A stretch of DNA of 56,248 nucleotides from CAZKNF01 sp964554105 (GTDB lineage Bacteria; Bacteroidota; Rhodothermia; Rhodothermales; VXPQ01), in contig CAZKNF010000017.1 in NCBI GenBank assembly GCA_964554105.1, positions 1 to 56,248 of the forward strand, read 5' to 3'. This document shows, in pieces, positions 24,050 through 32,372 of this stretch; the first letter of the stretch is position 1; each line of letters begins with the position of its first letter. The notes under the pieces are model-generated. The model saw only the letters and a list, made by a program, of their open reading frames with translations. It searched no databases and was not told where the DNA came from. Made by a program: the position numbers and the translations under genes.

Positions 24050-25615
24050 ATGGCGAACGAACCCCGCATCCTGTGGGCCGATGACGAGATCGACCTCCTC
24101 CGGCCGCACATTCTTTTTCTCGAATCGAAGGGCTACGACATTACGAGCGTAGCGAACGGCGCCGATGCCGTGGAAAAAGTGAAAGACGAACGCTTCGACC
24201 TCGTACTTCTCGACGAGCAGATGCCCGGAATAGGTGGACTCGAGACGCTCGAAGAGATCAAACAGTATGCTCCGGAGATTCCGGTCGTGATGGTCACTAA
24301 GAGCGAGGAAGAGCACCTCATGGAGGAGGCGCTCGGTGGCCGCATCAGCGACTATCTGACGAAACCCGTGAATCCTAGTCAGATCCTTCTGACGATCAAG
24401 CGCCTGCTCGAACGCGCCCGCCTTCGTACGGAGAAGATTTCACAGAACTACCTGCAGTCGTTCAATCAGATTACGATGAAACTGATGAACCCGCTCTCGC
24501 ACGAGGAGTGGGTCGACGTCTATCAACGACTCGTACGGTTCGACATGGAACTGGAGGGGGACGAGGGAGCCCGTCAGATTCTCGAAGATCAATATCGGGA
24601 AGCGAACCGGACGTTCGGGAGATACGTCGAGGACAACTACGTCGACTGGATTGCCTCTGTTGGCGATCGTCCTGATCATCGCCGCCCCGTACTCTCCCAC
24701 GAGGTCGTCCCGCACTTCGTGCTTCCGGAGCTGAAAGACGGCAAACGCGTCGTGTTTTTCGTGATCGACTGCATGCGTTATGATCAATGGCTCGAGTTCG
24801 AGACGCTGCTCTACGATTCGTACGAGCTGGAGAAAGATTTCTATTACTCCCTGCTCCCGACGGCGACGCCGTATTCTCGCAACGCTATTTTCAGCGGACT
24901 TCTTCCGAGGGAGATTGCAACTCAGTATCCGAAAATTTGGGCGAGCGGGGAGGACGACGAGCACAGCCGAAATCGGAACGAGGAAGAGTTTCTCCGGGAT
25001 CTCTTCACAAAGCGGCATGTCGACGCGCGCATCCGGTACTCCAAAGTCGTCAGCACGCAAGATGGTCGGGATTTCGCGCAGAATATCGCCGATTACGGTC
25101 AGTACGACCTGAGTGCCATCGTCATCAACTTCGTCGACATCCTGGTGCACAGCAGGTCGGACTCCGACGTCCTCAAAGAAATCGCGCCTGACGAAAGGGC
25201 CTTCCGTGCGCTCACCCGAACCTGGTTCGAGCATTCCTGGCTTTATCAGGCGTTTAATGATCTGGCCAAGATGGACGTTACCGTGATTGTCACGAGCGAC
25301 CACGGAGCTGTTCGGAGCCTTCACGCGGCCAAGGTCATAGGCGACCGTGAAACGTCGACTGCGCTCCGGTACAAATACGGACGAAATCTGAAGTGTGACG
25401 ACAAGCAGGCCATTTTTATAAAGGAGCCCGAAGCCTACGGATTGCCTCGGGACGGCATCAGCACGAACTTTATCATCGCGAAGGAAGACTTCTACTTCGT
25501 CTATCCGACGAACTATCATCACTATCAAAATTTGTATAACGACACGATGCAGCATGGCGGTGCTTCCCTCGAGGAGATGATTTTGCCCGTCATCACCATG
25601 CGGCCGCGAGGATAG
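24050..25615 (+). CDS. porX: PorX-type response regulator fused to alkaline-phosphatase/PglZ domain
   Basis: Two-component regulator of the PorX class, which in Bacteroidota controls the type IX secretion system with PorY. The receiver domain (1-120) has the acidic pocket at DDE (11-13), phospho-acceptor Asp55 (LVLLDEQMPG) and Lys in LTKPV. A helical linker (about 125-200) leads to an alkaline-phosphatase-fold PglZ domain. Metal-site candidates there are Asp in VIDCMRYD, Thr/Ser in TATPYSRNAIF, Asp-His in VTSDHGAV and His in QHGGASLEE. In PorX of P. gingivalis this domain is reported to be a metal-dependent phosphodiesterase. Length is 521 residues. It leads a tight operon with tsaE (11 bp) and folC. 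No PorY or type IX gene is in the window. Confidence 0.93.
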   Translation: MANEPRILWADDEIDLLRPHILFLESKGYDITSVANGADAVEKVKDERFDLVLLDEQMPGIGGLETLEEIKQYAPEIPVVMVTKSEEEHLMEEALGGRISDYLTKPVNPSQILLTIKRLLERARLRTEKISQNYLQSFNQITMKLMNPLSHEEWVDVYQRLVRFDMELEGDEGARQILEDQYREANRTFGRYVEDNYVDWIASVGDRPDHRRPVLSHEVVPHFVLPELKDGKRVVFFVIDCMRYDQWLEFETLLYDSYELEKDFYYSLLPTATPYSRNAIFSGLLPREIATQYPKIWASGEDDEHSRNRNEEEFLRDLFTKRHVDARIRYSKVVSTQDGRDFAQNIADYGQYDLSAIVINFVDILVHSRSDSDVLKEIAPDERAFRALTRTWFEHSWLYQAFNDLAKMDVTVIVTSDHGAVRSLHAAKVIGDRETSTALRYKYGRNLKCDDKQAIFIKEPEAYGLPRDGISTNFIIAKEDFYFVYPTNYHHYQNLYNDTMQHGGASLEEMILPVITMRPRG

Positions 25616-25626
25616 CGGGCACGGAT

Positions 25627-26118
25627 ATGCATCCACAAATCGAGCTCGCCGGGCTCTTTCCGGCTGAGACGCGTACTCCGGAGGAAACGGCCGCTCTCGG
25701 CCGCACCTTGGCAGAACAGCTGGCATCCGGCGACATCGTCGCCCTGTATGGTGATCTTGGAGCGGGCAAGACGGTTTTCGTCCGGGGAATCTGCGACGGT
25801 CTGGGCGTTGATTCATCACGCGTGACGAGCCCAACGTTCACCATCTTACACGAATATGTTGACGGCCGCGGCCGTCGCCCGCCGGTATATCATTTCGATG
25901 CCTATCGCATCGAGCGGATCGACGAGTTCTACGGCATCGGATACGAGGAATACTTCTTCGGCGACGGGATCAGCATCGTTGAATGGGCGGGAAAGATCGA
26001 GGCGCTTTTACCCGATAGCGCGGTTCGAATCCGCATCAAACATATTACGGGTGATGTGCGCCACGTCGACCTTGTCGCAGCGAACGACGACCGCGCATCC
26101 GCACCCGAGCATGCCTGA
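25627..26118 (+). CDS. tsaE: tRNA threonylcarbamoyladenosine biosynthesis ATPase TsaE
   Basis: ATPase partner of TsaB/TsaD in making the t6A modification of ANN-decoding tRNAs. The P-loop is GDLGAGKT (42-49), followed by VRGICDGLGV, then TSPTFTILHEY and HFDAYRIERIDEF, both diagnostic of TsaE/YjeE. Walker B lies at ISIVEWAGK. Length is 163 residues, slightly longer than most, with a C-terminal tail. It starts 11 bp after porX and ends 8 bp before folC, so the three are almost certainly co-transcribed. Confidence 0.94.
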   Translation: MHPQIELAGLFPAETRTPEETAALGRTLAEQLASGDIVALYGDLGAGKTVFVRGICDGLGVDSSRVTSPTFTILHEYVDGRGRRPPVYHFDAYRIERIDEFYGIGYEEYFFGDGISIVEWAGKIEALLPDSAVRIRIKHITGDVRHVDLVAANDDRASAPEHA

Positions 26119-26126
26119 GGTGGGGA

Positions 26127-27434
26127 ATGGCTGACAATTCCACCGAGCTTAACGCCGAAGCGTACCTCAGCGGTTTTCCGCGATTTGCCGATAAGGCGGG
26201 GAGGGCGTATAAGCCGGGGCTCGAGCGAATCCAGCGGCTGCTGGACGGCATGGGACGCCCACAAGACGCTTTCGACTGCATCCATGTGGCCGGCACGAAC
26301 GGCAAGGGGTCGACAGCATCGATGATCGCGGCAATAGGGACGGCGGCAGGCCGCCGCGTCGGGCTGCATACCTCCCCGCATCTTTTTCACGTTGCCGAGC
26401 GAATGCGAATCGACGGCAAGCCCGCTCCGTCCGCCTGGCTTTGGAACGCTGTCGCGCGGTACCGAGAGCTGGCGGAATCCGTGAAGCCGAGCTACTTTGA
26501 ATTTACCGTGGCCTTGAGCCTGCTTTATTTCGCGGAAGAGGACGTCGACATCGCCGTGGTCGAGGTGGGAATGGGGGGACGGCTCGACGCGACAAATGTG
26601 TTGCATCCCGAACTCAGTGTGATTACTGACGTCGGGCTCGACCACACGGACTTTCTCGGCTCGTCCATACAGGAAGTGGCCGGTGAAAAAGCAGGGATCG
26701 TCAAGTCCGGCGTGCCGGTGGTTACATCGGCTTGCCCGGAGGCGGCGCGTGTGATCGAGAATGTGGCGCGTGACCTGGGTTCAACGTATCATGACGCCTT
26801 GATGGAGGTGGAATCTAGAGATGAATCGTTTGGCTTGCACGGCACACGCTGGTCTGCCGAAACACCGCTGCGTCGATACGAGGGTATTTTCGTCGGACTT
26901 GCCGGTGAACACCAGCTGCGCAACGCCCGCGCCGCACTTCGGTCGGCTGAAATCGTCTACGATGATGTACACCTTCACGCGCGTGCTGTCGTCCAGGGCA
27001 TGCGTCGCGTAAGAGAGCTAAGCGGCCTACGAGGTCGGCTCGAGGTAGTACGCGAGGATCCCCTAATTATAGCCGATGTCGCTCATAACGCGGATGGGAT
27101 CAGGGGCGCCATGCATTATGTCAAATCCGTGATACGCCCAGAAGGACAAATACACGTCCTGCTCGGCGTGATGCGCGATAAGAATGTCGAGGCCATCGCG
27201 AGAACCCTTTCTGAGGTCGGCGCCATGGTCCGTCCCATCACCGTCCCATCCGAGCGCGGCCTCTCGGCTGAGGAACTTGCTTCACAGTTTCGGGTAGTTT
27301 ACCCGGCAATTGGTCGTACGTGTACGGTGAAACAGGGAGTACACGACTTTATCGCGACGGCCGGACCTCAGGACGCGCTTCTGGTAACCGGATCTCACCT
27401 CGTGGTTGCCGCACTCGAGAATGTATTGCCGTAG
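26127..27434 (+). CDS. folC: Bifunctional folylpolyglutamate/dihydrofolate synthase
   Basis: Adds glutamate to dihydropteroate and/or folates; Mur-ligase-like ATPase fold. The P-loop is AGTNGKGSTASM (about 55-66). VGLHTSPHL and RMRIDGKP follow, as in FolC. The dihydropteroate/omega region has VGMGGRLDATN and DVGLDHTDFLG, then GEKAGIVK with the family lysine. The C-terminal domain has LIIADVAHNADG. Length is 435 residues, normal. GAGGTGGGGA precedes the ATG. It is the last gene of the porX-tsaE operon. A weak GCCGG/CCGGC hairpin with a 12-base loop lies at 27434-27455, just after the stop. Confidence 0.93.
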   Translation: MADNSTELNAEAYLSGFPRFADKAGRAYKPGLERIQRLLDGMGRPQDAFDCIHVAGTNGKGSTASMIAAIGTAAGRRVGLHTSPHLFHVAERMRIDGKPAPSAWLWNAVARYRELAESVKPSYFEFTVALSLLYFAEEDVDIAVVEVGMGGRLDATNVLHPELSVITDVGLDHTDFLGSSIQEVAGEKAGIVKSGVPVVTSACPEAARVIENVARDLGSTYHDALMEVESRDESFGLHGTRWSAETPLRRYEGIFVGLAGEHQLRNARAALRSAEIVYDDVHLHARAVVQGMRRVRELSGLRGRLEVVREDPLIIADVAHNADGIRGAMHYVKSVIRPEGQIHVLLGVMRDKNVEAIARTLSEVGAMVRPITVPSERGLSAEELASQFRVVYPAIGRTCTVKQGVHDFIATAGPQDALLVTGSHLVVAALENVLP

Positions 27435-27644
27435 CCGGTTCATGTGAGCTCCGGCAGCCGTTCTCCAGGAGTTGTCCCACGCGTGCTTGCGGATTGGCAC
27501 GAAAATGGTGCATTCTCTTGTTGCGTTGAATCGGCGCGTCGGCTCGGGCGACGTTCGCTCCGCCGCCGACCTCGGGTTGGGTTCGCAACGGTCTGTCTGC
27601 GTATTCGATTAACATAATTTTCCCAACACCCCGAAACGGTACGA

Positions 27645-27672
27645 TTGACCTTAGCCGTATATCTCCTATTTT
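27645..27672 (+). promoter_or_regulatory. Candidate rho promoter
   Basis: TTGACC (27645-27650), a 16-bp spacer and TATTTT (27667-27672) followed by GG. The second box also resembles the Bacteroidota TAnnTTTG -7 element with one base missing. It lies about 270 bp upstream of the rho start. Confidence 0.35.
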
Positions 27673-27904
27673 GGATGCCTAGAGCAATTCGTGCGTGAGC
27701 ATCGAATCCTGCAGGCGATCCACCTATTCTTGTCCGGATTGCCGACTAGGGTTGACCAACCCGCCTCTTTATTGTCCTACCTACCTGATTCGCCCCATAG
27801 GGGAATTCTGAATCGCCTTACCCGCCGGTCTGATTCGCGTTTCGAGGCTTTAGACTAGCCCCAGCGACGGTTCGCCGCGCAACCACTCAAAAGACTTTCC
27901 ACAC

Positions 27905-27920
27905 GGAGCCGTTCGGCTCC
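27905..27920 (+). promoter_or_regulatory. Hairpin directly upstream of rho
   Basis: GGAGCC-GTTC-GGCTCC, a 6-bp GC-rich stem with a 4-base loop, followed by TTTCT and then, 24 bases on, the rho ATG at 27945. No Shine-Dalgarno is seen between. It could be an attenuator or a structure that sets rho translation or transcription, or simply leader structure. Confidence 0.4.
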
Positions 27921-27944
27921 TTTCTACAAGCCCAATCGTCAGTT

Positions 27945-30052
27945 ATGAAGATTTCCGAACTCCAAGAAAAGAAGCTTCCTGAGTTGAAAGAGATTGCGCG
28001 CGGCCTCGGGCTGAGCGGATACTCTCAATCACGTAAAGAAGACCTGATCTACCGCATCCTCGAAGCAAGAGCGGAGCAGGCAGCTGGAAACGGCAGCCGT
28101 TCGCGCGAACGAAAGGATGTGCGCAGCGAATCCAAGTCGCAGCGGCCAGAACGTCGTGAAAACGGCGCACAGACATCCGATGGAACGGCAACCCCGGCCC
28201 AGGAGAAAAGTGACGGTTCGAACGACACCCGTGCGCAAGATGCGCGCGAAGATTCGACTGAGAACCAGCAGGACCAGAGCCGGCGCGGCGGTGATCAAAG
28301 TCGAAATGCACGAGCTCGGGACGATCAGAATCGCGGCGAGACCCGCGATCAGAGCCGTGGNNNNNNNNNNNNNNNNNNNNNNNNNNNNNNNNNNNNNNNN
28401 NNNNNNNNNNNNNNNNNNNNNNNNNNNNNNNNNNNNNNNNNNNNNNNNNNNNNNNNNNNNATGCACGAGCTCGGGACGATCAGAATCGCGGCGAGACCCG
28501 CGATCAGAGCCGTGGAGATCAGAGCCGTGGAGATCAGAGCCGTGGCGAGAGCAGCGACCAGAGCCGTACGGATCGGAGCGATCAGAAGCAGGATGGCCAG
28601 AAGCGTTCTGATCAGAATCGCGGCGAAAAGAGTCGAGATGATCGTGGACGTGGCAGCCAGAACCGGAATAAGGATCGAAGTGATCGAAATCGAGGCGATC
28701 AGAATCGAAGCGACCGGAATCGCGGCGGACATAGTCAGAACCGCAGTAACCAGAATCGCAACGAGTCTGACGACGACCGGAATCGCCGTAAGAATAAGCG
28801 CCGCAGCAAGAGTGACGGGCGACGGGGTCGCGGTGGACGTGACAACCAAAAAGGCGGAGGCGGCGACGATCGCCGGCGACGCGTTTATGACGGGCGCCCG
28901 GATTACATGGCGCAGCACGATCCGAATAAGACCGAGCTCGAGGGGATGATCCACAAGGTGGGCGTCCTCGAGGTCCTTCCTGACGGATATGGCTTCTTGC
29001 GCTCGGCCGAATACAACTATCTGCCGAGTCCCGACGATATTTACGTGTCGCCGTCGCAGATTAAGCGATTCGGTCTCCAGCTAGGCGATACAGTCAAGGG
29101 TGAGGTTCGTCCGCCGAAGGAAGGAGAGCGCTTCTTCGCACTCATCCAGGTCATCGAAGTCAACGGACGGAAACCTTCGGAAATCGAGCATCGTCAAGGA
29201 TTCGACTTTCTGACGCCGCTTTATCCTGAGGAGCACCTCCGCCTGGAAACACTGCCGAGCGAGCAAAGCACGCGCGTTCTTGACCTCTTTACACCGATCG
29301 GAAAGGGCCAGCGTGCACTCATTGTCGCACAGCCGAAAACCGGTAAGACGGTGCTGCTGCAGAAGATCGCCAATGCCGTCACGACCAACCATCCGGAAGT
29401 GTACCTCATTGTACTGCTCGTAGATGAGCGGCCGGAAGAGGTCACCGACATGGAACGAAACGTGACCGGCGAGGTCATTTCCTCGACATTTGACCAGGAA
29501 GCGGAACGGCACGTTCAGGTTGCCGATATCGTGCTCGAAAAAGCCAAACGCCTCGTCGAGTCGGGCCAGGATGTCGTGATCCTGCTCGACTCAATAACGC
29601 GCTTGGCGAGAGCGCACAATTCGGTCTCCCCGAACACGGGCAAGACCCTCTCCGGCGGTATGGAAGCAGGCGCCCTTCGAGGGCCTAAGAGGTTCTTCGG
29701 AGCGGCTCGAAATATAGAGGAAGGCGGATCGCTCACGATCATCGGTACGGCGCTGATCGATACCGGCAGTCGTATGGATGAGGTGATATTCGAAGAATTT
29801 AAGGGCACCGGCAACTCAGAGATCGTTCTTGATCGCAACTTATCGGATCGACGCATCTTCCCGGCAATCGACGTGATCAAATCGGGGACGCGGCGCGAAG
29901 AGCTGCTTATTCCCGAGGCACGTTTGAGTCGAATCTGGATTCTTCGCAAGCTGCTCGCCGACATGTCATCGATCGAAGCGATGACATTCATTCTGGACAA
30001 AATGCGTGGAACCCGCGACAATGACGAGTTTCTCGTCACGATGAACTCGTAA
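27945..30052 (+). CDS. rho: Transcription termination factor Rho with long disordered insertion (interrupted by an assembly gap)
   Basis: Hexameric RNA-dependent ATPase that ends transcription. The N-terminal helical Rho_N domain is residues 1-45 (ISELQEKKLPELKEIARGLG). From about 46 to 265 lies a low-complexity region rich in Arg, Gln, Asn, Asp, Ser and Gly, with repeats such as RGDQSR and DQNR. The RNA-binding cold-shock-like domain follows (GMIHKVGVLEVLPDGYGFLR), then the ATPase core with Walker A AQPKTGKT (about 411-418), Walker B VVILLDSITRLARAHN and the R/Q-loop region GKTLSGGMEAGAL. As written, the gene is cut by 100 N and the frame shifts. Collapsing the duplicated 55-bp flank removes 155 bases and gives one uninterrupted frame of 650 codons. 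E. coli Rho has 419 residues. Bacteroidota Rho proteins commonly have such insertions. Confidence 0.95.
28306..28515. repeat. Identical 55-bp flanks of the assembly gap
   Basis: Bases 28306-28360 and 28461-28515 are identical over 55 bp, and the N run fills exactly the space between. 55 is a common SPAdes k-mer length, at which adjoining contigs share that many bases. The two copies have the same codon phase relative to the two halves of rho, so they are most simply one sequence written twice. Confidence 0.85.
28361..28460. other. Assembly gap of exactly 100 N
   Basis: A run of 100 N, the usual placeholder for a scaffold gap of unknown size. It lies in the low-complexity part of rho, where short repeats (GATCAGAGCCGTGGA and relatives) would confuse an assembler. 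It is not a biological feature. Confidence 0.95.
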
Positions 30053-30053
30053 A

Positions 30054-30069
30054 CGGCAGAACCCTGCCG
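30054..30069 (+). terminator. Possible terminator hairpin after rho
   Basis: CGGCAG-AACC-CTGCCG, a perfect 6-bp stem with a 4-base loop, beginning one base after the rho stop codon and 28 bases before the next gene. There is no T run, so it may be a weak terminator or a 3' end stabiliser. Confidence 0.35.
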
Positions 30070-30096
30070 GTATAGACTGAAATGACGAATTAAACA

Positions 30097-30858
30097 ATGA
30101 TAGAGAAACTGGAACTGAAAGCAATCTTCTTTGATATGGACGGCATACTGGTCGATGTCTCGCGATCGTACCGCCGTGCAATTGAGGAAACGGTGGAGCA
30201 GTTCACCGGACGGCAGATTCTTCCCGGCACGATCCAGCGGTATAAGAATGTGGGGGGCTTCAGCGATGACTGGAAACTTACCCACGCCATTATCACAGAC
30301 ACGAGCATGACCGTGCCGTTTGGCCGAATCGTCGAGGAATTCCAGCGCCGATACCGCGGCGAGAACTGGGACGGGTTTATTGCCGAAGAGCCTCCTTTGA
30401 TTCAGACACAAACCCTGGAGAAGCTCTGCAAGGCGGACCGGATCATGGGCATCGTGACCGGACGTCCGGAGTTGGAAGCACGATGGACCATCGATCGCTT
30501 CAACTGGAAGCGCTACTTTCCCCTCGTCGTCTCGAAGGAGAATCACGAGGGCAGGCCAAAGCCTGATCCCTTCCCTCTGCAACATGCACTCGCAGTTCTT
30601 GATGCTGCAGGTCACAGAGTGCACCCTGAAGTCAGCGCCTATATCGGCGACACCGTAGACGACATGTCGTGCGCTCGTGCGGCCGGAATGTGGGCGATCG
30701 GCGTCGTGCCGCCCTACGTGGAGGACAAAGTTGAGCTGGAGCGATTGCTTCGTGACCGCGGCGCTCATGTCGTGATCGGAAACTCCGATGAGCTGCCCGA
30801 TCTGATCGATTCGTTTGGAGAGCGCGTTGCGTTCGATACCATGGAAGGCGAGGCGTGA
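30097..30858 (+). CDS. HAD-superfamily IA hydrolase (phosphoglycolate phosphatase-like)
   Basis: Probable phosphatase of the haloacid dehalogenase superfamily; the substrate is unknown. Motif I is DMDGILVD with nucleophile Asp13 and Asp15, motif II IVTGRP, motif III the lysine in GRPKPDP, and motif IV GDTVDD. The stretch DVSRSYRRAIEETV after motif I fits the subfamily catalogued as TIGR01548. A cap domain fills residues 20-95. Length is 253 residues, normal. It follows rho by 44 bp and ends 6 bp before the TolC-like gene, so these two are probably co-transcribed. No Shine-Dalgarno is visible. Confidence 0.85.
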   Translation: MIEKLELKAIFFDMDGILVDVSRSYRRAIEETVEQFTGRQILPGTIQRYKNVGGFSDDWKLTHAIITDTSMTVPFGRIVEEFQRRYRGENWDGFIAEEPPLIQTQTLEKLCKADRIMGIVTGRPELEARWTIDRFNWKRYFPLVVSKENHEGRPKPDPFPLQHALAVLDAAGHRVHPEVSAYIGDTVDDMSCARAAGMWAIGVVPPYVEDKVELERLLRDRGAHVVIGNSDELPDLIDSFGERVAFDTMEGEA

Positions 30859-30864
30859 CGGGCC

Positions 30865-32295
30865 ATGTATTTCTGTCGTGTACGCGAATTGAGTATTCTG
30901 TCGGCTCTGTTCTGCGTATCCCTTTTCGTCGAGCCCGCAGCGTATGCCCAGCCAACAGCGAATGCGGATACGATTCGTGTAGATGTAAGTGAGGCGATTC
31001 GCTACGCTCTTGATGTAAGCCCGGAAGTAGATGCAGTCGCATCTGAAGCGGCGTTCGCAGAAGCGCGCCGGAAACTGGCACGAGCCAGCCGGTTCGCAAC
31101 CGAATTCAACCTCCAGACGGCTCATGCGGCGGCGCCGGGACTGGATATTCCAAACCCGGGCATCCCGGATGACGAGCTGTATCTCGATCCCGACGTACGC
31201 AACAATTGGGAGGATCTACGGCCGTTCAACCGCTTCGAAGTCGACGTCATCCAGCCGATCTACACGTGGGGTGAGCTCAGCGGAAGCATCCGTGCGGCTC
31301 GGCTCGGGGTGGATGTCGAGAAGGCGTCGGTGCGAAGCACGGAAATGGAAGTGGCACTCCGTACGGGCGAACTCTATTACGGTCTCCTCCTCGCAGAAGC
31401 TCTTGAGCGACTTACGTCGGAGGCCGGAGACGTCGTCGAACAGGCGCAATCCGAGATCCGCCGCCTCCTCGGTGAGGGCGCCGAGGATGTCGATGATGCC
31501 GATCTGTTTAAGGTTCAGATCACGGAACAGGAATTTCTTCGGCGTGTCGTCGAAGTCGAACAGCAGCTCGAGACCGTTCGGCGGGCACTCGAGTTGCAGT
31601 TATTCCTACCTTCCGGCGCCCGTATCGCGCCGGACGATCAGATTCTCAGCCCGCTCTCCTTCGAGCTCGATTCTTTGTCCGTTTATCAGGCGCTCGCGCA
31701 GGATGCGCGGCCGGAAATCGCACAGGCTCGGGCAGGACTCGCCGCTCGGGAGGCGCTCGTGGACGTCGAACGTTCGAACTATTTTCCGAAGCTCTTCCTC
31801 GGCATTGAGTCCAGGATCACCCTGACAGAGGGGCGTTTTCGACAGCCGAATCCATATGTGAGCGATCCCTACCGCGGGCGCAGCCTCAGAGCGGGGCTCG
31901 GCCTCCGCTTGCCCCTCAATTTCGCACAAACGCATGCGCGTGTCGAGCAGGCTGAGGCCCAACGAAGTGAGGTGCGACATCAACTCACCGCGGCGCGTCA
32001 GCTCGTGCGATTCGAGGTGGAGGATGCCTACCGCAGTGTCATCATCGAACGGTCTGCGATGGAGACGCAGCGAGAGGCGCTAACCATCGCCAGAGAATGG
32101 CTGCGGACGGAGCAGATCAACTTCGATTTAGACCTGGGAGACACCGAAAACCTGGTAGATGCCGTTCAGACATCTCTCGAGCTGGAGGCGTCGTATTTCG
32201 AGCGTGTGCGGACGTACAATATCTCCGTGCTCCGGCTGATGGCGTCAATGGGCACCCTCGTGGAGAACGCACAGTCCGGCACGCTTGTTGAATGA
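30865..32295 (+). CDS. TolC-family outer-membrane efflux protein
   Basis: Outer-membrane channel of tripartite exporters. A signal peptide ends near PAAYA-QP (about 28). The mature part has two repeats of the OEP type: long amphipathic helices rich in Glu/Ala/Arg with beta segments between (for example FNRFEVDVIQPIYTWGELSGS, about 122-142, and the counterpart SLRAGLGLRLPLNF near 345). Length is 476 residues, as expected. It starts 6 bp after the HAD gene. It could be the outer partner of the RND pump encoded 5 kb downstream, but that is inference. ATG at 30865 is taken; it lacks a Shine-Dalgarno. Confidence 0.88.
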   Translation: MYFCRVRELSILSALFCVSLFVEPAAYAQPTANADTIRVDVSEAIRYALDVSPEVDAVASEAAFAEARRKLARASRFATEFNLQTAHAAAPGLDIPNPGIPDDELYLDPDVRNNWEDLRPFNRFEVDVIQPIYTWGELSGSIRAARLGVDVEKASVRSTEMEVALRTGELYYGLLLAEALERLTSEAGDVVEQAQSEIRRLLGEGAEDVDDADLFKVQITEQEFLRRVVEVEQQLETVRRALELQLFLPSGARIAPDDQILSPLSFELDSLSVYQALAQDARPEIAQARAGLAAREALVDVERSNYFPKLFLGIESRITLTEGRFRQPNPYVSDPYRGRSLRAGLGLRLPLNFAQTHARVEQAEAQRSEVRHQLTAARQLVRFEVEDAYRSVIIERSAMETQREALTIAREWLRTEQINFDLDLGDTENLVDAVQTSLELEASYFERVRTYNISVLRLMASMGTLVENAQSGTLVE

Positions 32296-32372
32296 TATGT
32301 TGGTGCAGATGCAAATGACGTTAAAACCCTCTTGCAGTGCGTTTAGCAGCACATTTAGATACGACGGTATCC

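Larger units (their letters stand above)
27435..27944 (+). promoter_or_regulatory. Long rho leader / intergenic region
   Basis: A 510-bp gap with no supportable gene. A short frame at 27511-27610 overlaps antisense frames and lacks protein character, and I find no tRNA or known RNA. A sigma70-like promoter is visible at 27645-27672 (next entry), which would give a leader of about 265 nt. A weak GGCT/AGCC hairpin lies at 27846-27860. A strong hairpin sits at 27905-27920, just before the rho start. Long rho leaders are commonly used for Rho autoregulation; here this is inference. Confidence 0.45.

Noticed and set aside
24440..25834. 464-codon antisense frame over porX and tsaE
   Set aside because: It overlaps two well-supported genes and has shadow-type composition and no family likeness.
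27435..27644. Possible tRNA or small RNA in the folC-rho gap
   Set aside because: No cloverleaf could be drawn and the TPsiC-loop-like GGTTCG pieces have no matching arms.
28461..28760. Possible CRISPR or satellite array in the repeated GATCAGAGCCGTGG region
   Set aside because: Repeats are short, irregular, in frame with rho and have no spacers. They encode the RGDQSR-type protein repeat.
28349..28954. Antisense frame of Val/Ile/Ala/Thr low complexity at the rho repeat
   Set aside because: It is the reverse reading of the Arg/Gln/Asp-rich repeat and runs through Ns; its membrane-like look is a product of codon complementarity.
29515..31125. 536-codon antisense frame across rho, HAD and tolC
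   Set aside because: It spans three clear plus-strand genes and has no recognisable protein features. It is a shadow frame.
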